From Gluconobacter wancherniae NBRC 103581 (lineage in GTDB: Bacteria > Pseudomonadota > Alphaproteobacteria > Acetobacterales > Acetobacteraceae), in the NCBI RefSeq assembly GCF_007988885.1, contig NZ_BJUZ01000001.1, forward strand, positions 496,001-560,000: a stretch of 64,000 nucleotides of DNA, written 5' to 3'. Below the pieces are notes generated by a model. That model worked only from the letters and a program-made list of their open reading frames with translations, ran no database searches and was not told where the DNA came from. Shown in pieces: positions 43,463 to 51,948 of this stretch; within the stretch, counting starts at the first letter, position 1, and every line of letters starts with the position of its first letter. The position numbers were made by a program, and so were the translations under genes.

Positions 43463-46400
43463 CCCAGCAAAATGACTTCATCCGCGAGTACGCAGAGAAC
43501 GTCGAGCGCCTCAAGGGCCTTTATGATTCTTCTCAGGAACGCGATTCCTGCGGCGTAGGTCTCGTTGCGTCTCTTGATGGCAAGGCGAGCCGTGATGTTG
43601 TGCGTGCCGGTATCGAGGCATTGGGAAACATCTGGCACCGTGGCGCTGTTGATGCCGACGGTAAGACAGGCGATGGCGCTGGAATTCATGTTGAGATTCC
43701 GCAGGATTTCTTTGCGGACGCCATCCATAGCGCAGGCGACGACGAAATCGACGGTCGCATCGCTGTTGGCATGGTGTTCCTGCCAAAGACAGACCTCGCA
43801 TCGCAGGAGCGTGGCCGCCAGATCATCGAAACCGAGATCCTGAATTTTGGTTACGGCATCTATGGCTGGCGTCAGGTGCCGATCGATACGGCCTGCATCG
43901 GTGAAAAGGCAAACCAGACGCGCCCTGAGATCGAACAGATCATGATCCGCAACCGCCTTGGGCGGAGTGAGGATGATTTCGAGCGTGATCTGTATGTGCT
44001 GCGTCGTCGTATCGAAAAGGCTTCGGATGCGGCGCATGTCGATCTGTATGTCTGTTCGATGTCGTGCCGCTCCGTCATCTACAAGGGCATGTTCCTTGCC
44101 GAGAACCTGACAGATTTTTATCCGGATCTGCTGGACGAGCGCTTTGTTTCGCGTTTTGCGATCTATCATCAGCGCTATTCGACGAACACGTTCCCGACAT
44201 GGAAGTTGGCCCAGCCTTTCCGCAAGGTCGCCCATAACGGCGAAATCAACACGATTTCCGGCAACACGAACTGGATGCGTTCCCATGAGACGCGCCTGTC
44301 GCACCCGGCGCTTAACCAATACATGGAAGACATCAAGCCGGTTGTGCAGGCTGCTGGCTCCGATACGGCCGCTCTCGATAACGTCTTTGAACTGCTGACC
44401 TTTGCCGGTCGCGATGCGCCTATGGCGAAGACGCTGCTTGTCCCGGCATCAGCAGGTGCGAACTCGACGATGTCGGACGCGGCAAGGGCATTGTTCAGCT
44501 ACTGCAATGCCGTAATGGAGCCATGGGATGGCCCCGCGGCTCTTTGTGCCACCGATGGTCGATGGATTGTTGCGGGTCTGGACCGTGCAGGTCTTCGCCC
44601 GCTGCGTTACACGATCACGCAGGACGGTCTTCTGATCGTCGGGTCCGAAACGGGTATGGTGCGGGTGCCGGATGCGCGCATCCTCAGCCGCGGGCGCCTC
44701 GGGCCGGGGCAGACCCTGGCCCTCGACCTCAAGGAGGGGCGCCTCTACCAGTCTGATGAGCTTCTGGAAATGCTAGCTTCCCGGCGGGATTTCAAAAGCT
44801 GGACAAAGCATATCCGCAATATCGAGCCGATCGTGCGCGATGTGACGGAACCGGATGCGATCGATGCGGAAAACCTGCGCCGTCGCCAGCTTGCTGTCAG
44901 CCTGACCTACGAGGAGCTGGAGACGATTCTGCATCCGATGGTCGAGACCGGCGCCGAAGCGCTGGGGTCGATGGGGGATGATACGCCGCTTCAGGTGTTG
45001 TCCACGAACTATCGTGGTCTGGCCCATTATTTCCGGCAGGGTTTCAGTCAGGTTACCAACCCGCCGATCGACAGTCTGCGTGAAACTCGGGCGATGAGCC
45101 TGATCACGCGTCTTGGCAATCTGGGCAACATCCTCGATCAGTCCGCTGAACAGTGCGATCTGCTCCAGCTTCCAAGCCCCGTACTGACCAGTGGCGAATT
45201 TGACGCACTGCGTAAGGTCTGCGGAGAGAGTGCAGGCGTGATCGACTGCACGTTTGTGGCCGAAGGCGGGGAAGAGGCGCTTCGTGCGGCTATTGTCTCG
45301 ATCCGCACGCAGGCTGAGGATTTCGTTCGTGGCGGATGCACCCATCTGTTCCTAACGGACGAACACAGCAATGCCGAGCGTGCCGCGATCCCCATGATCC
45401 TGGCTACCGCTGCGGTGCACGTCCATCTGGTGCGTAATTCCCTGCGAACATTTACGTCTCTGAATGTCCGGACATCGGGCGCCATTGATGTGCACGCCAT
45501 CGCTGTGACCATCGGCGTGGGCGCCACCACGGTAAATCCGTTCCTTGCGCAGCATTGCATCGCTGATCGCCTGCGTCGTGGGTTGTTCAGCAACATGACA
45601 TTGCGTGAAGCGGTGGAGCGTTATCGTAAGGCCGTGGATAAGGGGCTGCTGAAGATCATGTCCAAATCGGGCATTTCGATCATTTCGGCGTATCGTGGCG
45701 GGTATAATTTCGAAGCGATCGGCTTGTCGCGCGCGCTCGTAGCGGAGTTCTTTCCGGGGATGCCGTCGCGCATTTCGGGGATCGGCCTGCCTGGTATCGC
45801 GCGCAATATTCTGGGCGCACACGCCGCAGCCTGGAACAGTAACGTCGAAGCACTGCCGATTGGCGGGCGTTACAAGCTTCGGCGCACCGGCGAAACGCAT
45901 GCGTTCTCCGGGCAGCTTGTGCACATGCTTCAGACGGCCGTCACCTCCAACAGCTTTACGCTCTATCGCCGTTATGCCGACGCCGTGCGCCGTATGCCTC
46001 CCGTGGCGCTGCGCGATCTGCTGGATTTCCGGCCTGTATCTCAGCCGATTGCGGTGGATGAAGTCGAGAGCATCACGCAGATCCGTCGTCGTCTGGTGGC
46101 TCCGGGCATTTCGCTTGGTGCGTTGAGCCCGGAGGCGCATGAGACGCTGGCAATCGCCATGAACCGTATCGGCGCAAAGTCTGATTCCGGTGAAGGTGGT
46201 GAGGATGCCGAGCGTTCAAAGCCCCGTCCGAATGGTGATAATGCATCATCCGCAATCAAGCAGGTTGCGTCCGGCAGGTTTGGCGTAACGGCGCAGTATC
46301 TGAATGATTGCCGCGAAATTGAAATCAAGATGGCGCAGGGTGCAAAGCCCGGTGAGGGTGGTCAGCTACCGGGCTTCAAGGTCACGGAACTGATCGGCCG

Positions 46401-47973
46401 CCTGAGGCATGCGACGCCGGGCGTGACGCTGATTTCGCCACCGCCTCATCATGATATCTATTCCATCGAGGATCTGGCTCAGCTCATCTATGACCTGAAA
46501 CAGATCAATCCGACGGCTACCGTCACGGTTAAGCTTGTGGCCCGCACTGGTATCGGCACGATTGCGGCAGGTGTCGCCAAGGCCAAGGCAGATGCGATCC
46601 TGATTTCCGGCCATTCGGGTGGAACCGGGGCAAGTCCGCAATCCTCCATTCATTACGCTGGCCTGCCTTGGGAAATGGGGCTGAGCGAGGCGCATCAGGT
46701 ACTGATGCTCAACCGTCTGCGTCATCGCCTGACGCTGCGGACAGATGGTGGCATCAAGACCGGGCGTGATGTCGTGATGGCTGCGATGCTGGGTGCCGAG
46801 GAGTTCGGTATCGGAACCGCTGCTCTGGTTGCGATGGGCTGCATCATGGTGCGCCAGTGCCATTCCAACACATGTCCGGTGGGTGTGTGTGTGCAGGATG
46901 AGAAACTGCGCGAGAAGTTTGAGGGGACGCCGGAAAAGGTCATCAATCTTTTCACGCTGATCGCTGAAGACGTTCGCAACATTCTCGCAGAGCTTGGCGT
47001 GAAGTCGCTGGCTGAAGTGATTGGCCGGACGGATATGCTCCGTCAGGTATCGCGCGGTGCGGATTATCTGGACGATCTGGATCTCAATTCCCTGCTGGTT
47101 CAGGCCGATCCGGGCGAACATGCGCGTTACTGCACCCGCGAGGGACGCAACGAAGTCCCTGAAACACTTGATGCGCAGATCATTGCAGACGCCAATCCGT
47201 TGTTTGAGCGCCGCGAAAAGCTGCACCTGCATTACACGGTCCAGAACACACATCGTGCGATCGGTACGCGCGTGTCGTCGCTCATCACGCGCAAATTCGG
47301 TATGCACGAATTGCCGGAAGGCCATCTGACGCTCTCTCTGCGCGGGTCTGCGGGCCAGTCTCTGGGCGCGTTTGCTGTGCAGGGCGTGAAGCTGGAAGTG
47401 GTGGGCGACGCTAACGATTACGTCGGTAAGGGCCTTTCAGGGGCGACGATCGTCGTGCGTAAGGCGCCTTCTGCACAATGGGCCTCTGAGACGAACGCGA
47501 TTATCGGAAACACGGTTCTGTATGGTGCGACGTCCGGCAAGCTGTTTGCCGCCGGGCAGGCGGGGGAGCGTTTCGCCGTCCGAAATTCAGGTGCTACGGC
47601 TGTGATCGAGGGATGTGGTTCGAACGCATGCGAGTACATGACGGGTGGTACCGTCGTGATACTCGGTGAGACAGGCGACAACTTCGGCGCAGGGTTCACG
47701 GGCGGTACGGCTTATGTGCTGGATCTGGACGGGCGGTTCGAAGCGCGCGTCAACAAGGATACGGTCATGATGAGCCGTGTTCCGGCAGGGCAGTGGGGTG
47801 ATGAGCTTCGTGCCCTTGTGGAGCAACACGTAGCGGAAACGGGCAGCACGTATGCGGAAGAGCTGCTCCATCGCTGGGAGCGGACGCTGGGACAGTTCTG
47901 GCATGTCGTCCCCAAGGATTATGCCCGGATCATCGGTTATGCGTATGAGGATCTGTCGCAGCTTTCTGCTTAA
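43459..47973 (+). CDS. gltB: Glutamate synthase (NADPH) large subunit
   Basis: The 1504-residue protein has a short propeptide. The catalytic N-terminal cysteine is expected to be C31 in RDSCGVGLVAS, followed by the class II glutamine amidotransferase domain. A central domain and the FMN-binding synthase domain follow; the latter has ISGHSGGTGASPQSS at about residue 1050 and the 3Fe-4S cysteines in VRQCHSNTCPVGVC. The C-terminal domain contains many glycine-rich repeats. It is the longest gene in the window. Confidence 0.97.
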   Translation: MTQQNDFIREYAENVERLKGLYDSSQERDSCGVGLVASLDGKASRDVVRAGIEALGNIWHRGAVDADGKTGDGAGIHVEIPQDFFADAIHSAGDDEIDGRIAVGMVFLPKTDLASQERGRQIIETEILNFGYGIYGWRQVPIDTACIGEKANQTRPEIEQIMIRNRLGRSEDDFERDLYVLRRRIEKASDAAHVDLYVCSMSCRSVIYKGMFLAENLTDFYPDLLDERFVSRFAIYHQRYSTNTFPTWKLAQPFRKVAHNGEINTISGNTNWMRSHETRLSHPALNQYMEDIKPVVQAAGSDTAALDNVFELLTFAGRDAPMAKTLLVPASAGANSTMSDAARALFSYCNAVMEPWDGPAALCATDGRWIVAGLDRAGLRPLRYTITQDGLLIVGSETGMVRVPDARILSRGRLGPGQTLALDLKEGRLYQSDELLEMLASRRDFKSWTKHIRNIEPIVRDVTEPDAIDAENLRRRQLAVSLTYEELETILHPMVETGAEALGSMGDDTPLQVLSTNYRGLAHYFRQGFSQVTNPPIDSLRETRAMSLITRLGNLGNILDQSAEQCDLLQLPSPVLTSGEFDALRKVCGESAGVIDCTFVAEGGEEALRAAIVSIRTQAEDFVRGGCTHLFLTDEHSNAERAAIPMILATAAVHVHLVRNSLRTFTSLNVRTSGAIDVHAIAVTIGVGATTVNPFLAQHCIADRLRRGLFSNMTLREAVERYRKAVDKGLLKIMSKSGISIISAYRGGYNFEAIGLSRALVAEFFPGMPSRISGIGLPGIARNILGAHAAAWNSNVEALPIGGRYKLRRTGETHAFSGQLVHMLQTAVTSNSFTLYRRYADAVRRMPPVALRDLLDFRPVSQPIAVDEVESITQIRRRLVAPGISLGALSPEAHETLAIAMNRIGAKSDSGEGGEDAERSKPRPNGDNASSAIKQVASGRFGVTAQYLNDCREIEIKMAQGAKPGEGGQLPGFKVTELIGRLRHATPGVTLISPPPHHDIYSIEDLAQLIYDLKQINPTATVTVKLVARTGIGTIAAGVAKAKADAILISGHSGGTGASPQSSIHYAGLPWEMGLSEAHQVLMLNRLRHRLTLRTDGGIKTGRDVVMAAMLGAEEFGIGTAALVAMGCIMVRQCHSNTCPVGVCVQDEKLREKFEGTPEKVINLFTLIAEDVRNILAELGVKSLAEVIGRTDMLRQVSRGADYLDDLDLNSLLVQADPGEHARYCTREGRNEVPETLDAQIIADANPLFERREKLHLHYTVQNTHRAIGTRVSSLITRKFGMHELPEGHLTLSLRGSAGQSLGAFAVQGVKLEVVGDANDYVGKGLSGATIVVRKAPSAQWASETNAIIGNTVLYGATSGKLFAAGQAGERFAVRNSGATAVIEGCGSNACEYMTGGTVVILGETGDNFGAGFTGGTAYVLDLDGRFEARVNKDTVMMSRVPAGQWGDELRALVEQHVAETGSTYAEELLHRWERTLGQFWHVVPKDYARIIGYAYEDLSQLSA

Positions 47974-47985
47974 GAAATGTGAAGG

Positions 47986-48003
47986 TTCCGTAAGACTACG
48001 GAA
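47986..48003 (+). terminator. Hairpin after gltB
   Basis: TTCCGTA-AGAC-TACGGAA is a perfect 7-bp stem 12 bases after the gltB stop. Only a weak T-rich stretch follows (TTGTCATC), so it may be an imperfect or factor-assisted terminator. Confidence 0.5.
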
Positions 48004-48056
48004 TTGTCATCAACATCAGGTTTGAACCGGGGCGGTGTCGTTCTAATCTTGAAGGC

Positions 48057-49883
48057 ATGAACAGCATGCCTTCTCCCGCCTCCATCCGCTTCAATCCTGA
48101 TACTGCAGGTTCCAGTGCTGCAACGAAACCGCCGCGCTGGGACCTGTCGGATCTCTATGCCTCTGTCAGCGATCCGGCCGTCCAGGCGGATTTTGCGGCG
48201 CTTGAAGGTCAATCCAAGGCATTTTGCGAGAAATGGAAGGGCAGGCTTGCAAGCCTGTCACCTGCTGAACTCGCTGGTGTGTTTGATGAATATGAAAGCA
48301 TTGAACAGGGACTTGGGAGGATCGGATCCTTCTCCCAGCTTCTTTTCGCAGCGCACACCACAGATGCGGAATGTGGTCGTTTTGCACAGAGTGTGCAGGA
48401 ACGCCTGACCGATATTTCCGCCTACCTGCTGTTTTTCTCGCTTGAGATCAATCGCATCGAAGACCAGACGCTTGATGCTTTGACCGCAGATCCGGCCATG
48501 GAAAAGTGGCGGCCATACCTACGCGACCTGCGGGTCTTCCGGCCCTATCAGCTTTCAGATGAGGTCGAGCAGGTGCTGATGGAGAAATCCGTCACGTCTC
48601 GCAATGCATGGAACCGCCTTTTCGACGAGACCATGGCCTCTTTGACCGTCACGCTTGATGGAGAAATCAAGCCGCTGGGGGATGCTTTCAACCGCCTGAC
48701 GGACGCGGATCGCACCAGGCGTGAAGAAGCAGCGAAACAGGTCAGTGCCGTGCTGGCGGAAAATTCGCGTCTTCTGGTGATGATCACGAATACCCTCGCC
48801 AAGGATAAATCCATCTCCGACGGCCTGCGTGGCTATCCACGTCCCGCCAGCAGCCGGAACCGGGCGAACATGGTTGAGGACGAGGTTGTTGATGCGCTGG
48901 TGAGTGCAGTCGATGAGGCATATCCGCGTCTGTCTCATCGGTATTACGCCATGAAGGCAAAGTGGCTCGGGTTGGAAAAGCTTGAGCACTGGGACCGGAA
49001 TGCACCGCTATCCGGTGTTCCTGATGCGCTCATCAGTTGGGAAGATGGCAAGGAAATCGTTCGCAAGGCTTATGCGGATTTTGATCCCGAACTTGGTGCG
49101 CTGGTGCAGCGGTTCATGGTTAATCCGTGGATCGACGCGGCGGCGGTTCCGGGAAAATCCTCGGGTGCCTTTGCGCACCCCACGGTTCCTGACGTCCATC
49201 CGTATATTCTCATGAATTACCATGGTCGCCCGAGGGATGTGATGACGCTGGCCCATGAGCTGGGTCATGGCGCTCATCAGATTCTCGCTGGGCAGAAGCA
49301 GGGATATCTCAATTCAGGCACGCCGTTGACGCTGGCGGAAACAGCATCAGTGTTTGGGGAAATGCTGACCTTCCAGTCTCTTCTGGATGCTGAGACGGAC
49401 CCAAAACGCCGTCGTCACATGCTGGCTGCCAAAGTTGAGGATATGCTGAACACGGTGGTGCGTCAGGTTGCGTTCTACCAGTTTGAGGTGCGTCTGCATG
49501 ATGAGCGCCGTAATGGCGAAGTTTCAGCAGAGCGCATTGGTGAAATCTGGCGTGAAGTGCAGGTTCACAGTTTGGGGCCGGCATTCAGCTTTAGCCCGGA
49601 TTATGATGCTTACTGGTCCTATATTCCGCATTTTGTGCATTCGCCATTCTATGTTTACGCATATGCCTTTGGGGATTGTCTGGTGAATGCGCTTTACGGC
49701 GTTTATCAGGAGGAACCGGAAGGTTTTGCGGACAGATACCGCGCAATGCTTGAGGCGGGCGGTACGCTCCGTCATCAGGAGCTTCTCGCGCCATTCGGCC
49801 TTGATGCGACGGATCCGGGTTTCTGGCGTAAAGGACTGGATGTTATCTCGGGTCTGATTGATCAGCTCGAGCAGGAGGGCTGA
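48057..49883 (+). CDS. pepF: Oligoendopeptidase F (M3 family)
   Basis: PepF is a cytoplasmic zinc peptidase that degrades short peptides. The 608-residue protein has the zinc motif HELGH in MTLAHELGHGAHQ (about residue 400). The downstream glutamate lies in LAETASVFGEML, as in the M3B subfamily. The helical N-terminal domain (WDLSDLYASVSDP) is typical. There is no signal peptide. The ABC1-kinase gene follows after 7 bases. Confidence 0.95.
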   Translation: MNSMPSPASIRFNPDTAGSSAATKPPRWDLSDLYASVSDPAVQADFAALEGQSKAFCEKWKGRLASLSPAELAGVFDEYESIEQGLGRIGSFSQLLFAAHTTDAECGRFAQSVQERLTDISAYLLFFSLEINRIEDQTLDALTADPAMEKWRPYLRDLRVFRPYQLSDEVEQVLMEKSVTSRNAWNRLFDETMASLTVTLDGEIKPLGDAFNRLTDADRTRREEAAKQVSAVLAENSRLLVMITNTLAKDKSISDGLRGYPRPASSRNRANMVEDEVVDALVSAVDEAYPRLSHRYYAMKAKWLGLEKLEHWDRNAPLSGVPDALISWEDGKEIVRKAYADFDPELGALVQRFMVNPWIDAAAVPGKSSGAFAHPTVPDVHPYILMNYHGRPRDVMTLAHELGHGAHQILAGQKQGYLNSGTPLTLAETASVFGEMLTFQSLLDAETDPKRRRHMLAAKVEDMLNTVVRQVAFYQFEVRLHDERRNGEVSAERIGEIWREVQVHSLGPAFSFSPDYDAYWSYIPHFVHSPFYVYAYAFGDCLVNALYGVYQEEPEGFADRYRAMLEAGGTLRHQELLAPFGLDATDPGFWRKGLDVISGLIDQLEQEG

Positions 49884-49890
49884 GAACGTC

Positions 49891-51252
49891 ATGGCGCGGG
49901 ACATCGACAACACGGGTTTCATGGGCGAGCTAAAGCGGATGGCTCGCACCTCCGGGGCTGTGGGCGGCATTGCTGCCCGGCTGGCGGGGAACCGTATCGG
50001 GATCAAGACGGACAAGGTTATCCATGCCGAAGGTCTGAAATCTGCGCTGGGCAATCTCAAAGGACCACTCATGAAGGGGGCCCAGCTCCTGTCCACCATT
50101 CCGGGTGCGCTCCCCGATGAGTATGCCGAGGAGCTGGCGCATCTTCAGTCCAACGCGCCTGCCATGGGGTGGAGCTTCGTGCGGCGCCGCATGACGGCTG
50201 AGCTGGGGAGTGGCTGGGAAAAGCATTTTCGTTCATTCAGCCATGAGGCTGTAGCTGCCGCATCGCTCGGGCAGGTTCACCGTGCACGGTTGGTTGATGG
50301 GCGTGAGGTGGCCTGCAAGTTGCAATATCCTGACATGCAGGGCGCTGTGGAGTCGGATCTGAGGCAGTTCCGGGCGGCACTCGGCCTCTACAAGCATTTC
50401 GAAACGGCCATCCGTCAGGATGACGTTTATACCGAGCTTGCAGAACGCCTGCGGGAGGAACTGGATTATCGTCGCGAGGCCACGCATCTGCGGCTTTACG
50501 GAGATATCCTGTCCAACACGCCTGACGTCACGATCCCTGCGCCAATAGAGGAAGTCTCGACAGGGCGCCTGTTGACGATGGACTGGGTTTCGGGTCGGGG
50601 CATGAAGAGCGTTCTGGCGGAAAATCCGTCACAGGAAGAGCGCAATGCCATGGCACGGGCGCTGTTTCGTGCATGGTATACGCCGGTCTATCAGTACGGC
50701 GTTATCCATGGTGATCCGCATATGGGCAATTTCACGGTCCGCCCTGATTTTGGCCTGAACGTGCTGGATTTTGGTGCTATTCGCGTCTTTACGCCCCGGT
50801 TTGTACAGGGTGTGATCGACTTATTCACGGCATTGCGTGAAAACAACGAAGAGCTCGCATTTCATGCCTATAGCTCTTGGGGCTTCACCGATGTTTCGCG
50901 TGAGACGGCTCAGATCCTTAATGAATGGGCGCGGTTCTTCTATCGCCCCCTCATGACGGATCGTGAATGCACGATGCAGGAGAGCAATGATCCGGCAGAA
51001 GCACGCGAAGTTCTGGACCGTGTCTACACAGGCCTCAAACGGACGGGAGGCATCAAGCTGCCGCGTGAGTTCGTGCTGATGGACCGCTCGGCGATTGGTC
51101 TGGGAAGTGCGTTCCTGCGTCTGGGTGCGCGCCTGAACTGGCATCGCATGTTCGAGGAACTGATTGACGGGTTCGATGTGGATGTTCTGGCGCAACGGCA
51201 GAAAGATGCCCTGACCCGCGCCAAAGTGCCGCCACCGCTTTCTACGCTGTGA
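49891..51252 (+). CDS. ABC1/UbiB-family atypical protein kinase
   Basis: The start at 49891 gives 453 residues. ABC1/ADCK-type kinase motifs are present: the alanine-rich loop AVAAASLGQVHRARLVDG, the lysine in VACKLQYPD, the catalytic IHGDPHMGNFTV and the DFG-like VLDFGAIR. Family members support ubiquinone synthesis or lipid homeostasis. The protein has no C-terminal transmembrane pair, unlike E. coli UbiB, and so is closer to the soluble ADCK group. The ribosome site AGGAGGG is rather far (about 13 bases). Confidence 0.9.
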   Translation: MARDIDNTGFMGELKRMARTSGAVGGIAARLAGNRIGIKTDKVIHAEGLKSALGNLKGPLMKGAQLLSTIPGALPDEYAEELAHLQSNAPAMGWSFVRRRMTAELGSGWEKHFRSFSHEAVAAASLGQVHRARLVDGREVACKLQYPDMQGAVESDLRQFRAALGLYKHFETAIRQDDVYTELAERLREELDYRREATHLRLYGDILSNTPDVTIPAPIEEVSTGRLLTMDWVSGRGMKSVLAENPSQEERNAMARALFRAWYTPVYQYGVIHGDPHMGNFTVRPDFGLNVLDFGAIRVFTPRFVQGVIDLFTALRENNEELAFHAYSSWGFTDVSRETAQILNEWARFFYRPLMTDRECTMQESNDPAEAREVLDRVYTGLKRTGGIKLPREFVLMDRSAIGLGSAFLRLGARLNWHRMFEELIDGFDVDVLAQRQKDALTRAKVPPPLSTL

Positions 51253-51253
51253 C

Positions 51254-51291
51254 GAAAAGAGGAGGGGCGCTTCGTGATGGAGCGCCCCTCC
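51254..51291 (-). terminator. Strong hairpin terminator between convergent genes
   Basis: GGAGGGGCGCT (51261-51271) pairs with AGCGCCCCTCC (51281-51291) around a 9-base loop. On the minus strand it is followed by TCTTTTC, so it mainly serves the small gene at 51298, and it may also stop transcription from the kinase gene. Confidence 0.75.
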
Positions 51292-51297
51292 CGGAAA

Positions 51298-51714
51298 TCA
51301 GAAGATTTCCTTGATGAGGTCGTCGCCAATACCGAAGCCCGCACCTGCTGCGACTGAGTGCGCGAAGCCGGAATTCAGGACGCTTGAGAGAAAGCCGCCG
51401 CTGGAAGACTGAACCTGAACCGGCGGAGGCGCTTCCTGCACGTAATTCTGCTGGGGAGCGTAGTTCTGCTGCTGGCCCTGATCGGCGTTCATCATGGCAC
51501 CGTGAATCTGCTGAAGCAGCGTTGCGACCTGCTGCTGTTCAGCCTGAATGGCGAGTGCCAGCTCCCTGAGATCCAATGACCATTCACGAGCCTGCATATC
51601 TCCGCTCTGGGCTGCGTTCTGCATTTTGGAGCCAAGCGCCTGCAAAGCCTGAGCTGTCTGCTGGGACTGGCTCTGAAGCTGGTTGTAAGTCTGTTCGATT
51701 GTTTGGATATCCAT
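51298..51714 (-). CDS. Small glutamine-rich coiled-coil protein of unknown function
   Basis: The ATG at 51714 gives 138 residues (an upstream extension to 52020 overlaps uvrB and is rejected). Residues 1-80 are predicted helical and rich in Gln and Ala (TYNQLQSQSQQTAQALQALG). A Gln/Pro linker (QQNYAPQQNYVQEAPPP) follows. The C-terminal patch is Gly/Ser-rich, ending GAGFGIGDDLIKEIF. The layout resembles DUF2076-like periplasmic proteins, but no signal peptide is visible. Divergent from uvrB and followed by a strong terminator, it is probably an independent transcript. Confidence 0.65.
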   Translation of the reverse strand: MDIQTIEQTYNQLQSQSQQTAQALQALGSKMQNAAQSGDMQAREWSLDLRELALAIQAEQQQVATLLQQIHGAMMNADQGQQQNYAPQQNYVQEAPPPVQVQSSSGGFLSSVLNSGFAHSVAAGAGFGIGDDLIKEIF

Positions 51715-51948
51715 GGATCTGGTGTTCCTGTGATGACGGATGCAGGTCATTTTATCGTGCTGGGCAAACTCCTGACAGATGTTATGGAAACACACTGTCT
51801 CAAAATAGACACACAAAGACACCATGTCAGCATAAGCTGTTCTGACACGGGAACATGATGTGTCTTGCTTTACCCAGCCGCGACACCCCGGATTTTCCAC
51901 TGCGAAAATGCCTTGCGTCAGGTGCCGGGACGTCCCACCTGATAGGGC
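51715..51948. promoter_or_regulatory. Divergent promoter region with nested inverted repeats (small Gln-rich gene / uvrB)
   Basis: This 234-base region carries several inverted repeats: TGTCT-N6-AGACA (51796-51811), TGTCAG-N11-CTGACA (51825-51847), GTTC-N8-GAAC (51839-51854), and flanking GACAC/GTGTC (51818-51822 and 51860-51864). They may form an operator. None equals the alphaproteobacterial LexA direct repeat GTTC-N7-GTTC. No small gene is supported. Confidence 0.45.

Noticed and set aside
45352-46366. Long antisense frames within gltB
   Set aside because: gltB is unambiguous here; these are shadows of its reading frame.
51839-51854. GTTC-N8-GAAC read as a LexA box for uvrB
   Set aside because: The alphaproteobacterial LexA site is a direct repeat GTTC-N7-GTTC; orientation and spacing differ here.
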